This document shows positions 25,257 through 32,981 of a DNA stretch of 45,170 nucleotides, piece by piece. The translations under genes and the position numbers were made by a program. Origin of the DNA: Polaromonas sp. (GTDB lineage: Bacteria > Pseudomonadota > Gammaproteobacteria > Burkholderiales > Burkholderiaceae_C); the NCBI RefSeq assembly GCF_016185115.1, contig NZ_JACPOF010000023.1:1-45170 (forward strand). The letters are read 5' to 3'. The notes beneath the pieces are model-generated. The model did no database searches. It was not told the origin of the DNA and saw only the letters and a program-made list of their open reading frames with translations. Positions within the stretch are counted from its first letter, which is position 1; every line of letters starts with the position of its first letter.

Positions 25257-26654
25257 TCAGAAATGCAACTCGACGCGCAGCCCGGGCTGCGTATTGAGAA
25301 CCACCATGCTGCCCCCGTGCAGCAGCATGATTTGCCGGACGATGGCCAGGCCAAGCCCGGAGCCTTTGCTGTGCCCGTCAGGACGGACAGTGGAGAAAAA
25401 CCGTTCGCCGAGTCGTGGCAAGGCATAGTCAGCTACGCCGGGACCGTGGTCCTGCACAGCGACCTTGTTGCGGCCGGCCTCGACCGTGATGGTGGAGCGT
25501 TCGGGCGCAAACGAGTACGCGTTCTCCAGCAGGTTGCTCAGCGCCAGCGCCAGCAGGCCGGGCTCAGCATGTACGCCAGCATCTTCCGGCGTCACCACGA
25601 CTTCAAGAGTGTGCCGCAGCCTGGTGCTTTGGGCTGCAACTACAAACGGCTTGAGAAAATCGGACCAAAGAAGACGCTCGCGCTCTACCTGTGCGTGGCG
25701 TTGCTCGAGCTTCGTCAGCTCGAGCATTCGGTCCACCAGCGCCTGAAGGCGGCCGGACTGGTCAAGCACCTGCCCCGCAAAGTCGCGTCGCGCTTGCTCG
25801 GGCAGTTCGTCCTGCAGCAGCTCCCCCGCGCTGCGAATGGCGGCCAGGGGGCTTTTGAGTTCATGCGTCAGTGCACGTACGTAGCCTTCTATGTACTCGT
25901 GGCCCTCAAGCTTCAGGCGCATGGCGTCAACTGCCATGGCCAGCTCACCCAGCTCGCCCGGTATTTGCGGCACCGCCGGCTTGGCGCCCTGGCCGACTGC
26001 GTTGGCATAGTGGCGCAGCTTGCGAATGCTCCACACCACCCACAGCGTCACGGCCACACCAATGGCCAGCGACAGAGCCAGCAACAAAAGGCCGCTTAGC
26101 AAAATCTTGCGCTCTGCCCTGTCGATGAAGGCCTGTATCGTCGACATGGGCTTGGCGACCGTAAGCACGCCTATGGTTTTGCCCTCATGTGTGACGGGCG
26201 CGGCGACATACATCACCGAGGTGCGGTCGTCCTGTTGCACCTCACGTGTGGCGCGTGCGCCGTACTCGCCACGCAGGGTGCGCGCCACATCCCGCCAGCG
26301 TGAATAGTCCTGCCCCGTGGCCTGGTTTTCAGAGTCGAACACCACCTTGCCGGTGGCATCCGTAACGTAGACGCGAAAGTCGAGCGACTGTTTGGCCATG
26401 CCCCATATCTGCACGTCTATGGGCCGCTGCGCATAACTGCGCACGTGGGTCGCAAAACGCCCTGACTCTATCTTGTCGGTGGAAAGATCGTCGCTTGCCA
26501 GTTCGGCCAGGATATTGGCGGTATCCACCATCATGTCTTCCATCACCTCACGCACGCTGGGCCTTACCTCGACCATGAACACGCGCAAGGTAAAGAAAGC
26601 CGCCAGGCCTGTGACCAGGAAAAAGCCGAAGAGAAGACGTATGCCGAGACGCAT
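25257..26654 (-). CDS. creC: Two-component sensor histidine kinase CreC
   Basis: The 465-residue kinase begins MRLGIRLLFGFFLVTG, close to CreC of Escherichia coli. It has a first membrane helix at 6-27, a CreC-type extracytoplasmic sensor to about 180, a second helix at 184-210, a HAMP segment, the phospho-acceptor in THELKSPL (His264) and ATP-binding boxes NLLENAYSF, DHGPGV and GSGLGLAIVR. CreC senses an unresolved envelope or metabolic signal and phosphorylates CreB. The ATG at 26654 is one base past the creB stop, so the two genes are co-transcribed. Confidence 0.94.
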   Translation of the reverse strand: MRLGIRLLFGFFLVTGLAAFFTLRVFMVEVRPSVREVMEDMMVDTANILAELASDDLSTDKIESGRFATHVRSYAQRPIDVQIWGMAKQSLDFRVYVTDATGKVVFDSENQATGQDYSRWRDVARTLRGEYGARATREVQQDDRTSVMYVAAPVTHEGKTIGVLTVAKPMSTIQAFIDRAERKILLSGLLLLALSLAIGVAVTLWVVWSIRKLRHYANAVGQGAKPAVPQIPGELGELAMAVDAMRLKLEGHEYIEGYVRALTHELKSPLAAIRSAGELLQDELPEQARRDFAGQVLDQSGRLQALVDRMLELTKLEQRHAQVERERLLWSDFLKPFVVAAQSTRLRHTLEVVVTPEDAGVHAEPGLLALALSNLLENAYSFAPERSTITVEAGRNKVAVQDHGPGVADYALPRLGERFFSTVRPDGHSKGSGLGLAIVRQIMLLHGGSMVVLNTQPGLRVELHF

Positions 26655-26655
26655 G

Positions 26656-27351
26656 TCAGGCCTCGATGCAGTAGCCCATGCCCCTGTGGGTCACGATGTG
26701 GTCATGCTCCGGGCTGACGGCAAGCAGCTTGGCGCGCAGCGTCTTGATGTGCGTGTCGACCGTGCGGTCTGTGCTGTCGGAGTCGGCGCCCCACACGGCG
26801 TTGAGCAGCTCGTTGCGCGAGCGGATGCGCCCGCGGTGCGATAGCAGGTCGGCCAGCAGGCCGAACTCGCGGCGCGTCAGGCTCAGGACCTGGCCGTGCA
26901 GGCTCACGCGCTGGCCGGCGGTGTCTATCTCGAACGGTCCTGTGTCCGCCCTGGTCGGTGCAGACGCCGGCATGCGGGTGCGCCTGAGCATGCTGCGTAC
27001 GCGGGCCAGCAACTCGCGTGTGCTGAAGGGTTTGGTCACGTAGTCGTCCGCGCCCAGTTCGAGTCCCAGCACGCGGTCGATCTCTTCGCCGTGGGCGCTC
27101 AGTATCAGCACCGGCAGGCTGCTGGCTGCTGCCGTGCCCGCGCGCACGTCGCGGCACAGGTCCAGGCCACTGCCGTCGGGAAGCCCGACATCGAGAATGA
27201 GCAGCTGCGGCGGACTGGCCTGCAGCTGTTGGCGCGCATCTTTGAGCAGCAGGCAATGGGTGACGGACAGGCCAGCGCGCTCGAGCGCGTAGATGATGGA
27301 TCTGGCAATCGCAGGGTCGTCCTCGACGAGCAGGATGTGGGGCGGCGCCAT
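26656..27351 (-). CDS. creB: Two-component response regulator CreB
   Basis: The 231-residue OmpR-type regulator has a receiver domain with acidic pocket EDD (10-12), phospho-acceptor Asp54 in LILDVGLPDGSG, and the switch lysine in YVTKPFS. A winged helix follows (about residues 135-230, SLTRREFGLLADLLSHRG, then DSTDRTVDTHIKTLRAKL). It matches CreB, which binds cre-tags; such a site is present in front of creD. The gene sits 11 bp after marC on the same strand, so marC-creB-creC may form one transcript. Phosphate-regulator-like relatives exist, but creC and creD next door make the call firm. Confidence 0.94.
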   Translation of the reverse strand: MAPPHILLVEDDPAIARSIIYALERAGLSVTHCLLLKDARQQLQASPPQLLILDVGLPDGSGLDLCRDVRAGTAAASSLPVLILSAHGEEIDRVLGLELGADDYVTKPFSTRELLARVRSMLRRTRMPASAPTRADTGPFEIDTAGQRVSLHGQVLSLTRREFGLLADLLSHRGRIRSRNELLNAVWGADSDSTDRTVDTHIKTLRAKLLAVSPEHDHIVTHRGMGYCIEA

Positions 27352-27362
27352 GCGTGACAGGA

Positions 27363-27995
27363 TCAGGTTCGAAGTATCGGGAACAGCTTGCCAAGCCCGT
27401 CAGCCATCACTTCCACGGCGAGCGCAGCGAGTATCAGGCCCATCAGCCGTGTCATCACATTGATGCCGGTTTTACCGAGCACGCGTGCAATTGGTTCGGC
27501 CAGTGCGAAGCAGACCGCAGTTGCAAGGCCAATCACCACACCGTAAATCACCAGCGTGCCGAGCTGAAAAACCGTCTGTGCCTTCTGCGCGTAGATGACG
27601 ACGGTTGAAATGGTGGCCGGGCCGGTCAGCAGCGGAATCGTCAGCGGCACCACGGCAATGCTGGCGCCCATGGCGGCTTTTTCTGCGCCGTCTTCCATCT
27701 CGTGGGTGTGCGCTTTCGCTTCAGCGGGCTGCGCGTTCAGCATGTTCATTGAGCTGATGAGCAGCAGCATGCCGCCACCGACCTGAAAGCTCGCCAGCGA
27801 GATGCTGAAGAAGTCGAGGATCTTCAGGCCCAGCACTGCGCTGACCGTAATCACCAGAAAGGCGCTGAACGATGAAATGCCAATCGTGCGTTTGCGCTGC
27901 GCAGGTGAAAAGCCCTGCGTGTAGTGAATGAAAAACGGCACGATGGCCAGCGGGTTGACGATGGCGAGCAGGGTGATGAGCGGTTTGAAGTCCAT
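27363..27995 (-). CDS. MarC family integral membrane protein
   Basis: The 210-residue protein has six predicted membrane helices in two sets of three (about residues 5-25, 40-60, 68-85 and 110-130, 140-160, 180-205). It carries family motifs NPLAIVPFF near the start and VVPLTIPLLTGPATISTVVIYA in the middle. MarC proteins are widespread and their transport role is unproven; despite the name they are not antibiotic resistance genes. The ATG at 27995 is used: the only extension upstream starts with GTG inside a repeat. It is the likely first gene before creB and creC. Confidence 0.92.
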   Translation of the reverse strand: MDFKPLITLLAIVNPLAIVPFFIHYTQGFSPAQRKRTIGISSFSAFLVITVSAVLGLKILDFFSISLASFQVGGGMLLLISSMNMLNAQPAEAKAHTHEMEDGAEKAAMGASIAVVPLTIPLLTGPATISTVVIYAQKAQTVFQLGTLVIYGVVIGLATAVCFALAEPIARVLGKTGINVMTRLMGLILAALAVEVMADGLGKLFPILRT

Positions 27996-27997
27996 AC

Positions 27998-28175
27998 TAG
28001 CCCCCACGCTGGTTTTTGGGGTCAGAGTCCAAATTCGCCAAGCCTTCGGCTTGCCCGCAGGGTGCGGTGCATTGCACCGCTACGAAATTGGCGTCTGACC
28101 CCAATAACCAGCTGCCCCCCGAGGGGGCCGCTGCGCCTGCGGCCTGGCAAAGCCAGTTCCGCGGCCCCTGCTTGC
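27998..28175. repeat. Family-1 REP-like repeat, copy R5, split by a GGGGTCAGA element
   Basis: TAGCCCCCACGCTGG before 28011 and CAGCTGCCCCCCGAGGGGGC to CCTGCTTGCC after 28110 together make a family-1 unit. They are separated by a 99-bp palindromic element. The repeat ends next to the 3' end of the SDR gene and begins just before the marC start. Confidence 0.75.
28011..28109. mobile_element. 99-bp element with GGGGTCAGA inverted ends
   Basis: The ends (28011-28037 and 28083-28109) are inverted repeats of 27 bp with five mismatches, sharing TTGGGGTCAGA and CCAA-TTCG. The interior has two small hairpins: AAGCC-TTC-GGCTT, and GTGCGGTGCA-TTGCACCGC. Ends of the GGGGTCAGA type are known from REP-associated tyrosine transposase (IS200-like) systems; no transposase is here. 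The element interrupts a family-1 repeat. Confidence 0.65.
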
Positions 28176-28208
28176 CTTGGGCTGCTCTTGTGTTGACGAC
28201 TGCCACAA

Positions 28209-28955
28209 TCATCGGGCTCCCGCCACATCCAGCAGCGCGCCGTTGGTGTAGCTGGATTTTTCAGACAACAGCCAGATGATGGATTCGGCCACTTCATTCG
28301 CAGTACCCGCACGCTGCATGGGCAGTTGCGGTGCCATGTCCTTCGCCCTGTCTGGCAAGCCGCCCGAGGCGTGAATCTCCGTTTCAATGATGCCCGGCCT
28401 CACGGCGTTGACGCGTATGCCTTCGCCCGCCACTTCTTTCGACAGGCCCAGCGTGAAGGTGTCGATGGCGCCTTTGGCGGCTGCGTAGTCGACATAGCTG
28501 CCTGGTGAGCCGAGACGTGCAGCGGCGCTCGACACGTTGACGATGGCGCCGCCTTGGCCGCCATAGCGTGTGCTCATGCGCTTGACGGCTTCGCGGGCGC
28601 ACAGGAATGAGCCGAACACGTTGATCTCGAACATACGTTGCAGTCGTGCCAGTGTGATGCCGTCCACCCGGGTGTTGACGTCCACCACACCAGCGTTGTT
28701 GACCAGCGCGGTCAGGCGGCCAAATCGGGCGTCGACCATTTCAAACATGGCCACAACCTGCGCTTCATTGGCCACATCGGCCTGCACGGTGATGGCCTGC
28801 CCGCCACCTGCGTGTATTTGTCGCACGACTTCATCGGCGGCCATTGAGTTGCTGGTGTAGTTGACGGCGACTGCGTAGCCTTCGCGCGCCGCGAGCAAGG
28901 CTGTGGCCGCGCCTATGCCGCGTGAAGCGCCTGTGATCAAGACTGTTTTTGTCAA
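28209..28955 (-). CDS. SDR family NAD(P)-dependent oxidoreductase
   Basis: The 248-residue product is a classical short-chain dehydrogenase. It has the cofactor motif TGASRGIGAAT (about residues 8-18), NNAGV, the catalytic serine in VNVSSAAARLG, the catalytic pair in YAAAK and the PGIIET turn. The substrate is not predictable; FabG-like reduction of oxoacyl compounds and sugar or steroid-type alcohols are all possible. The start is a TTG at 28955: it gives MTKTVLITGASRG and has AGGAG 7 bp upstream, whereas no ATG fits the family start. It is divergent from the dienelactone hydrolase gene. Confidence 0.9.
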   Translation of the reverse strand: MTKTVLITGASRGIGAATALLAAREGYAVAVNYTSNSMAADEVVRQIHAGGGQAITVQADVANEAQVVAMFEMVDARFGRLTALVNNAGVVDVNTRVDGITLARLQRMFEINVFGSFLCAREAVKRMSTRYGGQGGAIVNVSSAAARLGSPGSYVDYAAAKGAIDTFTLGLSKEVAGEGIRVNAVRPGIIETEIHASGGLPDRAKDMAPQLPMQRAGTANEVAESIIWLLSEKSSYTNGALLDVAGAR

Positions 28956-29070
28956 AGCCTAACTCCTGCAAAAAATGCCAATCCGATGTACAAACAAAGG
29001 TTGGGCCAGTCAATGTACTTTACTGGCACGCAGGGACATCCATATTTTTCACATCAGGAGCAAATACACC

Positions 29071-29760
29071 ATGGGTAAATTCATCGACCTCAAGGCCGCA
29101 GACGGTTTCACCTTCCCCGCTTACGTGGCCGAACCCGCAGGCAAGCCCAAGGCTGCCGTGGTCGTGCTGCAGGAAATTTTTGGCGTGAACTCTCACATCC
29201 AGCAGGTCACAGACCGCTTTGCCGCCCAGGGCTATCTGGCCATCGCGCCAGCGATCTTTGAGCGCGTTGAAAAGGGCGTGGACACCGGTTACAACGAAGC
29301 CACCATGAAGGCCGGGATTGCACTGAAAGCCGCCGTGCTTGCGTTGCCGGGCGCGGGCATCATGCAGGACATCCAGGCCTCCATAGACCACGTGGCCAAG
29401 GCCAGCGGCGGCAAGGTCGGCATCATCGGTTTCTGCTTCGGTGGCCTGCTGGCCTGGCGAGCCGCCGAGCAACTCAGCGGCCTGAGTGCATCCGTGCCTT
29501 ACTACGGCGGCGGCATGGTGGCCCCTGAAGAAATCGCACGCCAACCCAAGGTGCCGGTCATGGCGCATCTCAGCGACCACGATCACTCCGCCCCCATGGA
29601 AGGCGTGAATGCCCTCATCAAGGCGCACCCTGAAGTCGAAGTGCACGTCTACAACGCCGACCACGGCTTCAACTGCGACCATCGTGGCGCCTACAACGAG
29701 GAGGCTGCCACCAAAGCGCGCGAACGCACTTTGACCTTCTTCGCCAAACATCTGGCGTAA
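29071..29760 (+). CDS. Dienelactone hydrolase family protein
   Basis: The 229-residue alpha/beta hydrolase has the cysteine nucleophile in GFCFGG, the aspartate in LSDHDH and the histidine in YNADHGFNCD, the Cys-Asp-His triad of the dienelactone hydrolase family. The start MGKFIDLKAADGFTFPAYVAEP is typical. True dienelactone hydrolases act in chlorocatechol breakdown; members outside such clusters, as here, are carboxymethylenebutenolidase-like enzymes of unknown substrate. The ATG at 29071 follows CAGGAG. The next gene starts 9 bp after its stop, so they probably share a transcript. Confidence 0.9.
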   Translation: MGKFIDLKAADGFTFPAYVAEPAGKPKAAVVVLQEIFGVNSHIQQVTDRFAAQGYLAIAPAIFERVEKGVDTGYNEATMKAGIALKAAVLALPGAGIMQDIQASIDHVAKASGGKVGIIGFCFGGLLAWRAAEQLSGLSASVPYYGGGMVAPEEIARQPKVPVMAHLSDHDHSAPMEGVNALIKAHPEVEVHVYNADHGFNCDHRGAYNEEAATKARERTLTFFAKHLA

Positions 29761-29769
29761 GCGCAGCCC

Positions 29770-30732
29770 ATGCGCACGCTGCGTTTGCTTGCCCTTGCTG
29801 CGCTGGCTGCGTGGGCGGCAGCGGCCAGCGCGGCCGACTACACCGGCCCGCTGTTCGACGCCCACATGCACTACAACGAAGAGGCGTGGAAGTGCGAACG
29901 CAGCGCAGGGCCGCCCCAAGCAAGTTCAGCCCCCTCGGGGGGCAGCGCATTACGCGAAGCGAAAAGCGTGGGGGCCTCATGTTCGGGGCCGAATCCGCCT
30001 GCGGACGTTTTGGCGCGCATGCAGCGTAATGGTGTGAAAGCGGTTGTTGCCAACTCGCGCCCCAACGATGGCACCAAGGCGCTGGCGGCGACGGAGCTGA
30101 GCAAGCAGTCGGGCGTAACCGTCGTGCCGTTCATCCGGCTGTACCGCAACCGAGCCGATTACGACAACTGGTTTCGCGACGAGACCATTTACGACATGGT
30201 GCAGGCCGAGTTTGCGCGTGGCGTGACGGGCAGCCAGGCCGGGCCGTACAAGGGCATAGGCGAATTCCATCTGTATGACAGCGCCAATGCCAACGGGCCG
30301 GTGGCGAAAAAGTTGATGCAATTCGCAGCCAAAAACAAACTCGCCGTGCTGGCGCATGTGGACGACACGGCGATTGATTTGCTGATGGCACATGCGCCGG
30401 ATGCGCGCCTCATCTGGGCACACACCGGCATAGGCGGGCCACCGGTGTCGCGTGTCGATGCGCTGTTTGCCAAATACCCGCAACTGATGGGTGAGCTGTC
30501 TTACCGGCCCGGCCTGACCTGTGAAGGCGGCAAGCTTTGCCCCGAATGGCGCACCTTGCTGCTCAAGTACCCGAACCGGTTTTTGATCGGCTCCGACACC
30601 TGGGTGGTGCAGCGCTGGCAACAGTACGACGATTTGATGAAGGGCTACCGCGCCTGGCTGGGTGACTTGCCGCCCGATGCGGCGCGCAAGATCGGCTGGG
30701 AGAACGCGGCCAACCTGTTTGATGTGAAGTGA
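29770..30732 (+). CDS. Amidohydrolase family protein with an in-frame repeat insertion
   Basis: The 320-residue product has a signal peptide (to about residue 22, ending ASAA) and a metal-dependent TIM-barrel hydrolase domain. It shows the metal-ligand pair in [12 protein letters not shown], then [45 protein letters not shown] and GSDTWV. It is likely periplasmic. Residues about 43-71 ([18 protein letters not shown] onward) are encoded by an inverted family-1 repeat that has entered the gene without breaking the frame, just after the HMH metal motif. Whether the protein still folds is unknown. Substrate unknown. It follows the dienelactone hydrolase gene closely. Confidence 0.85.
   Translation: MRTLRLLALAALAAWAAAASAADYTGPLFDAHMHYNEEAWKCERSAGPPQASSAPSGGSALREAKSVGASCSGPNPPADVLARMQRNGVKAVVANSRPNDGTKALAATELSKQSGVTVVPFIRLYRNRADYDNWFRDETIYDMVQAEFARGVTGSQAGPYKGIGEFHLYDSANANGPVAKKLMQFAAKNKLAVLAHVDDTAIDLLMAHAPDARLIWAHTGIGGPPVSRVDALFAKYPQLMGELSYRPGLTCEGGKLCPEWRTLLLKYPNRFLIGSDTWVVQRWQQYDDLMKGYRAWLGDLPPDAARKIGWENAANLFDVK
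29897..29980. repeat. Family-1 REP-like repeat inside the amidohydrolase gene, copy R6
   Basis: Read on the minus strand this is a normal family-1 unit: CCCCCACGC, TTCGCGTAATGCGCTGCC, CCCCGAGGGGG, CTTGCTTGGGGCGGCCC. It is about 84 bp, so 28 codons, and the reading frame continues on both sides. Confidence 0.85.
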
Positions 30733-30745
30733 GCCTGCACCGGCC

Positions 30746-31408
30746 ATGATCCAGTTGTTTTATTCGCCCAGTACGGCCGCCATGGCCCCGCACATCCTGC
30801 TCGAAGAGCTGGGGGTGCCGTTTGAAAAGATACTGGTCGACACGGCCCAGGGCGCGCACCGCACCGAGGCCTATAAAAAGCTCAATCCCAACGGCACCGT
30901 GCCTGTGCTGGTCGATGGCGATCTGGTTCTGTATGAAAGCGCCGCCATCTGCCTGCACCTGTGCGACACACACCCGGCGGCCGGGCTGGCGCCTGCCATC
31001 GGCACTGCGGAGCGTGCCCACTTTTACAAATGGCTGATGTGGCTGACCAACACGCTGCAGGCCACGCTGATGGTTTATTTCTATTCAGAGCGCTGGGTGA
31101 AGGACGCTGACGCCGCCCGCGCGGCTGAGCTGAAAGCGCAGGCCGAATTGAAAGTCGGCGTGCTGCTGGACCAGCTGGACGCCGAACTCGCCCGGCTGGA
31201 AACCGCCGTCCCTTCGCCGTGGCTGGTGGGCGGGAGGTTTTCGGCGGTGGACGCCTACGCGCTCATGCTGTGCCGCTGGACCCGCAACTTTGCCTCAAGG
31301 CCGGCCCGCGACCTTCCTCATCTGGGGCCTTATCTTCAGCGCGTACTGGCGCGGCCGGCGGTGGCGCGGGTGTTCAAGGCGGAAGAACTGGCGCAGCCCT
31401 GGGTTTGA
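30746..31408 (+). CDS. Glutathione S-transferase family protein
   Basis: The 220-residue product has the thioredoxin-like N-terminal domain (residues 1-78) starting MIQLFYSPSTAAMAPHILLEE, with the glutathione-binding cis-proline in NPNGTVPVLV and the ESAAICLHLCD helix. An all-helical C-terminal domain follows. The substrate is unknown; such genes are numerous in Burkholderiales. The serine of the YSPST segment is the probable catalytic residue. It starts 13 bp after the amidohydrolase stop and ends the plus-strand run; a family-3 terminator follows. Confidence 0.92.
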   Translation: MIQLFYSPSTAAMAPHILLEELGVPFEKILVDTAQGAHRTEAYKKLNPNGTVPVLVDGDLVLYESAAICLHLCDTHPAAGLAPAIGTAERAHFYKWLMWLTNTLQATLMVYFYSERWVKDADAARAAELKAQAELKVGVLLDQLDAELARLETAVPSPWLVGGRFSAVDAYALMLCRWTRNFASRPARDLPHLGPYLQRVLARPAVARVFKAEELAQPWV

Positions 31409-31424
31409 AGACTGCGCGAGAGGC

Positions 31425-31507
31425 GATTTGCTATTAAATAAGTAGCTGCTCACGTACGTATTTATTGGCTTGTAGCCATTTTCATGCCTGAAAACGGCCT
31501 TTTTTTG
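31425..31507 (+). repeat. Family-3 terminator-like repeat, copy 3
   Basis: It reads TTTGCTAT, AAGTAGCTGCTCACGTACGT, TTTATTGG and then a hairpin GCCATTTTC / GAAAACGGC (31475-31498) followed by seven T (31500-31506). It lies 17 bp after the GST stop and probably terminates that transcript. Confidence 0.78.
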
Positions 31508-31552
31508 GCTGTTTTGGCGGCTTCAGGCGGATAAAAGCACGTGGTGAGCCTG

Positions 31553-31578
31553 AAAAGTTAATATGGAAGTTAACTTTT
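31553..31578. other. 26-bp AT-rich hairpin, orientation 2
   Basis: The arms AAAAGTTAA / TTAACTTTT enclose TATGGAAG. The whole sequence is the exact reverse complement of 17164-17189, while the sequences on both sides of the two sites are in the same orientation. The rest of the 222-bp gap (31579-31630) is AT-rich and holds no gene. Confidence 0.65.
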
Positions 31579-31630
31579 GATTATTTTTTTAACGTACACG
31601 TCAAATTTTTGCCGTGTACATCAATTTTTT

Positions 31631-32194
31631 TTAGTCGTCAGCGCCCGGCGCCCGGGCAGACGAGGTGGCCCGCTGCGCCTGTTCAATCTGGCTGATGAGT
31701 TTTTCCGGGTCGGTGTCTTCAGTCAGGATGCGCAGGTCTGTATCACCCGGGTCGTCCACGCCGACCTTTTGGGCTATGCGTTCAAGCAACTGCAGCATCT
31801 TGGTGTTTTCCTGTTCGGTCAGCAGGTTGATCTGCAGATCGAGCTGGTTGCGCCTGTCGCTGATGCGCAACTCGTAGTTCTGGCTGATGAGGATGAAGGA
31901 CGAGAGAAAAATTGCTTCCAGCGACACCACCAGCGTGAGAAAGGTGAACGGGTAGGGGTCGAAGTGGTGCAGCCGGGGAAAGGTGTTGAACACAATCCAG
32001 GCCGAGAACACGGCCACATGTATCCAGACGAAGGTCATGGAACCGCAAAACCCCGCAACAAAGGCAGCGATCCGGTCCGTCCGGCTGCGGTTGGCCAGCG
32101 CGTTTTCCTCCACGCGGCGCATGGACTGCACGTTCTCGCGGGTCAGGTCATCGGCACAGAATCTGGCGGCCTGGCTGCCGGGCAATCCACTCAT
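31631..32194 (-). CDS. DUF1003 domain membrane protein
   Basis: The 187-residue product has the DUF1003 layout: a soluble start, NRSRTDRIAAFVAGFCGSM leading into a first membrane helix (about residues 45-68), a second helix around FTFLTLVVSLEAIFLSSFIL (82-105), the conserved SQNYELRISDRRNQLDLQIN segment and a helical tail. The function of the family is unknown. It is last in a minus-strand gene run beginning with hemB; its start follows GGAGAGGAC and lies 10 bp upstream-adjacent to the DUF72 gene end. Confidence 0.9.
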   Translation of the reverse strand: MSGLPGSQAARFCADDLTRENVQSMRRVEENALANRSRTDRIAAFVAGFCGSMTFVWIHVAVFSAWIVFNTFPRLHHFDPYPFTFLTLVVSLEAIFLSSFILISQNYELRISDRRNQLDLQINLLTEQENTKMLQLLERIAQKVGVDDPGDTDLRILTEDTDPEKLISQIEQAQRATSSARAPGADD

Positions 32195-32204
32195 GTCCTC
32201 TCCT

Positions 32205-32981
32205 TCAGCTTGCTTTTGCTTGTGATGTCTTGTTGCAGTTCACCATGGCCTGCGCCACATACAGTGCGTTGCTTGTGGCGGCACCGCTGGCTGTATTGTC
32301 GAAAATGCACCAGACGGCGGCGTCAGACGCCGCCGCAAGTTGCAGCCGGATGGCAAGCGCATCAAGCACTGTCTGTGAATAGGCCGAGTAGTACATGCGC
32401 GGCGAACCGTGCAGGCGGACATAGACCAGGTGCGGGTCACCGCCAGGCCAGCGGCCTGCGTCAAACCTGACGGGGTCGGCGAGTACCCGTGCCACGCGGT
32501 GCGCCGCCAGATGCTGGCTGACTTCTTCACCGAACCAGCTTTTGTGGCGCGCCTCCAGCGCGACCGGCCCGTCATGGGCAATGCGCAGCGTTTCAAGAAA
32601 ACTGCGGCTTGCCATGTCGTCAAAGGCCAGGCTGGGCGGCAGCTGAACCAGCAGGCAGCCCAGACGGGTGCCGAGCCCGGCGACCTGTGCCAGAAATCCG
32701 CCCAGCAAGGATTCGCAATCCTGAAGGCGCTTTTCATGAGTGATGGTTTTCGGCAGCTTGACCGAAAAGCGGAAATCCGCCGGCACGCTCTCCGCCCAGC
32801 GCGCATAGGTTTGGGGCTGGTGCGGGCGGTAAAACGACGAGTTGATCTCGGCGGCGTTCAGCCTCGCGGCATAACGTTCAAGATGGCTGCCATGCGCAGG
32901 GAATGACGGCCACGCGTCTCTGGGTAAATTCCAGCCGGCACAGCCGATGTGTATGTCGGTTGTTGCCAGTGGCTGCTTCAT
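32205..32981 (-). CDS. DUF72 domain protein (YecE-like)
   Basis: The 258-residue product fits the DUF72 TIM-barrel-like family: IGCAGWNLPRDAW at the start, AAEINSSFYRPHQPQTYARW, FSVKLPKTITHEKRL, LLVQLPPSLAFD, ALEARHKSWF and VYVRLHGSPRMYYS, then an aspartate-asparagine CIFDNTASG near the end. The family resembles metal-dependent or endonuclease-like barrels, but no activity is established. Its ATG overlaps the stop of the DUF2799 gene by four bases (ATGA), so they are translationally coupled. Confidence 0.92.
   Translation of the reverse strand: MKQPLATTDIHIGCAGWNLPRDAWPSFPAHGSHLERYAARLNAAEINSSFYRPHQPQTYARWAESVPADFRFSVKLPKTITHEKRLQDCESLLGGFLAQVAGLGTRLGCLLVQLPPSLAFDDMASRSFLETLRIAHDGPVALEARHKSWFGEEVSQHLAAHRVARVLADPVRFDAGRWPGGDPHLVYVRLHGSPRMYYSAYSQTVLDALAIRLQLAAASDAAVWCIFDNTASGAATSNALYVAQAMVNCNKTSQAKAS

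Noticed and set aside
28975..29070. Upstream extension of the dienelactone hydrolase frame
   Set aside because: The ATG at 29071 with CAGGAG gives the family start; the extension is promoter region.
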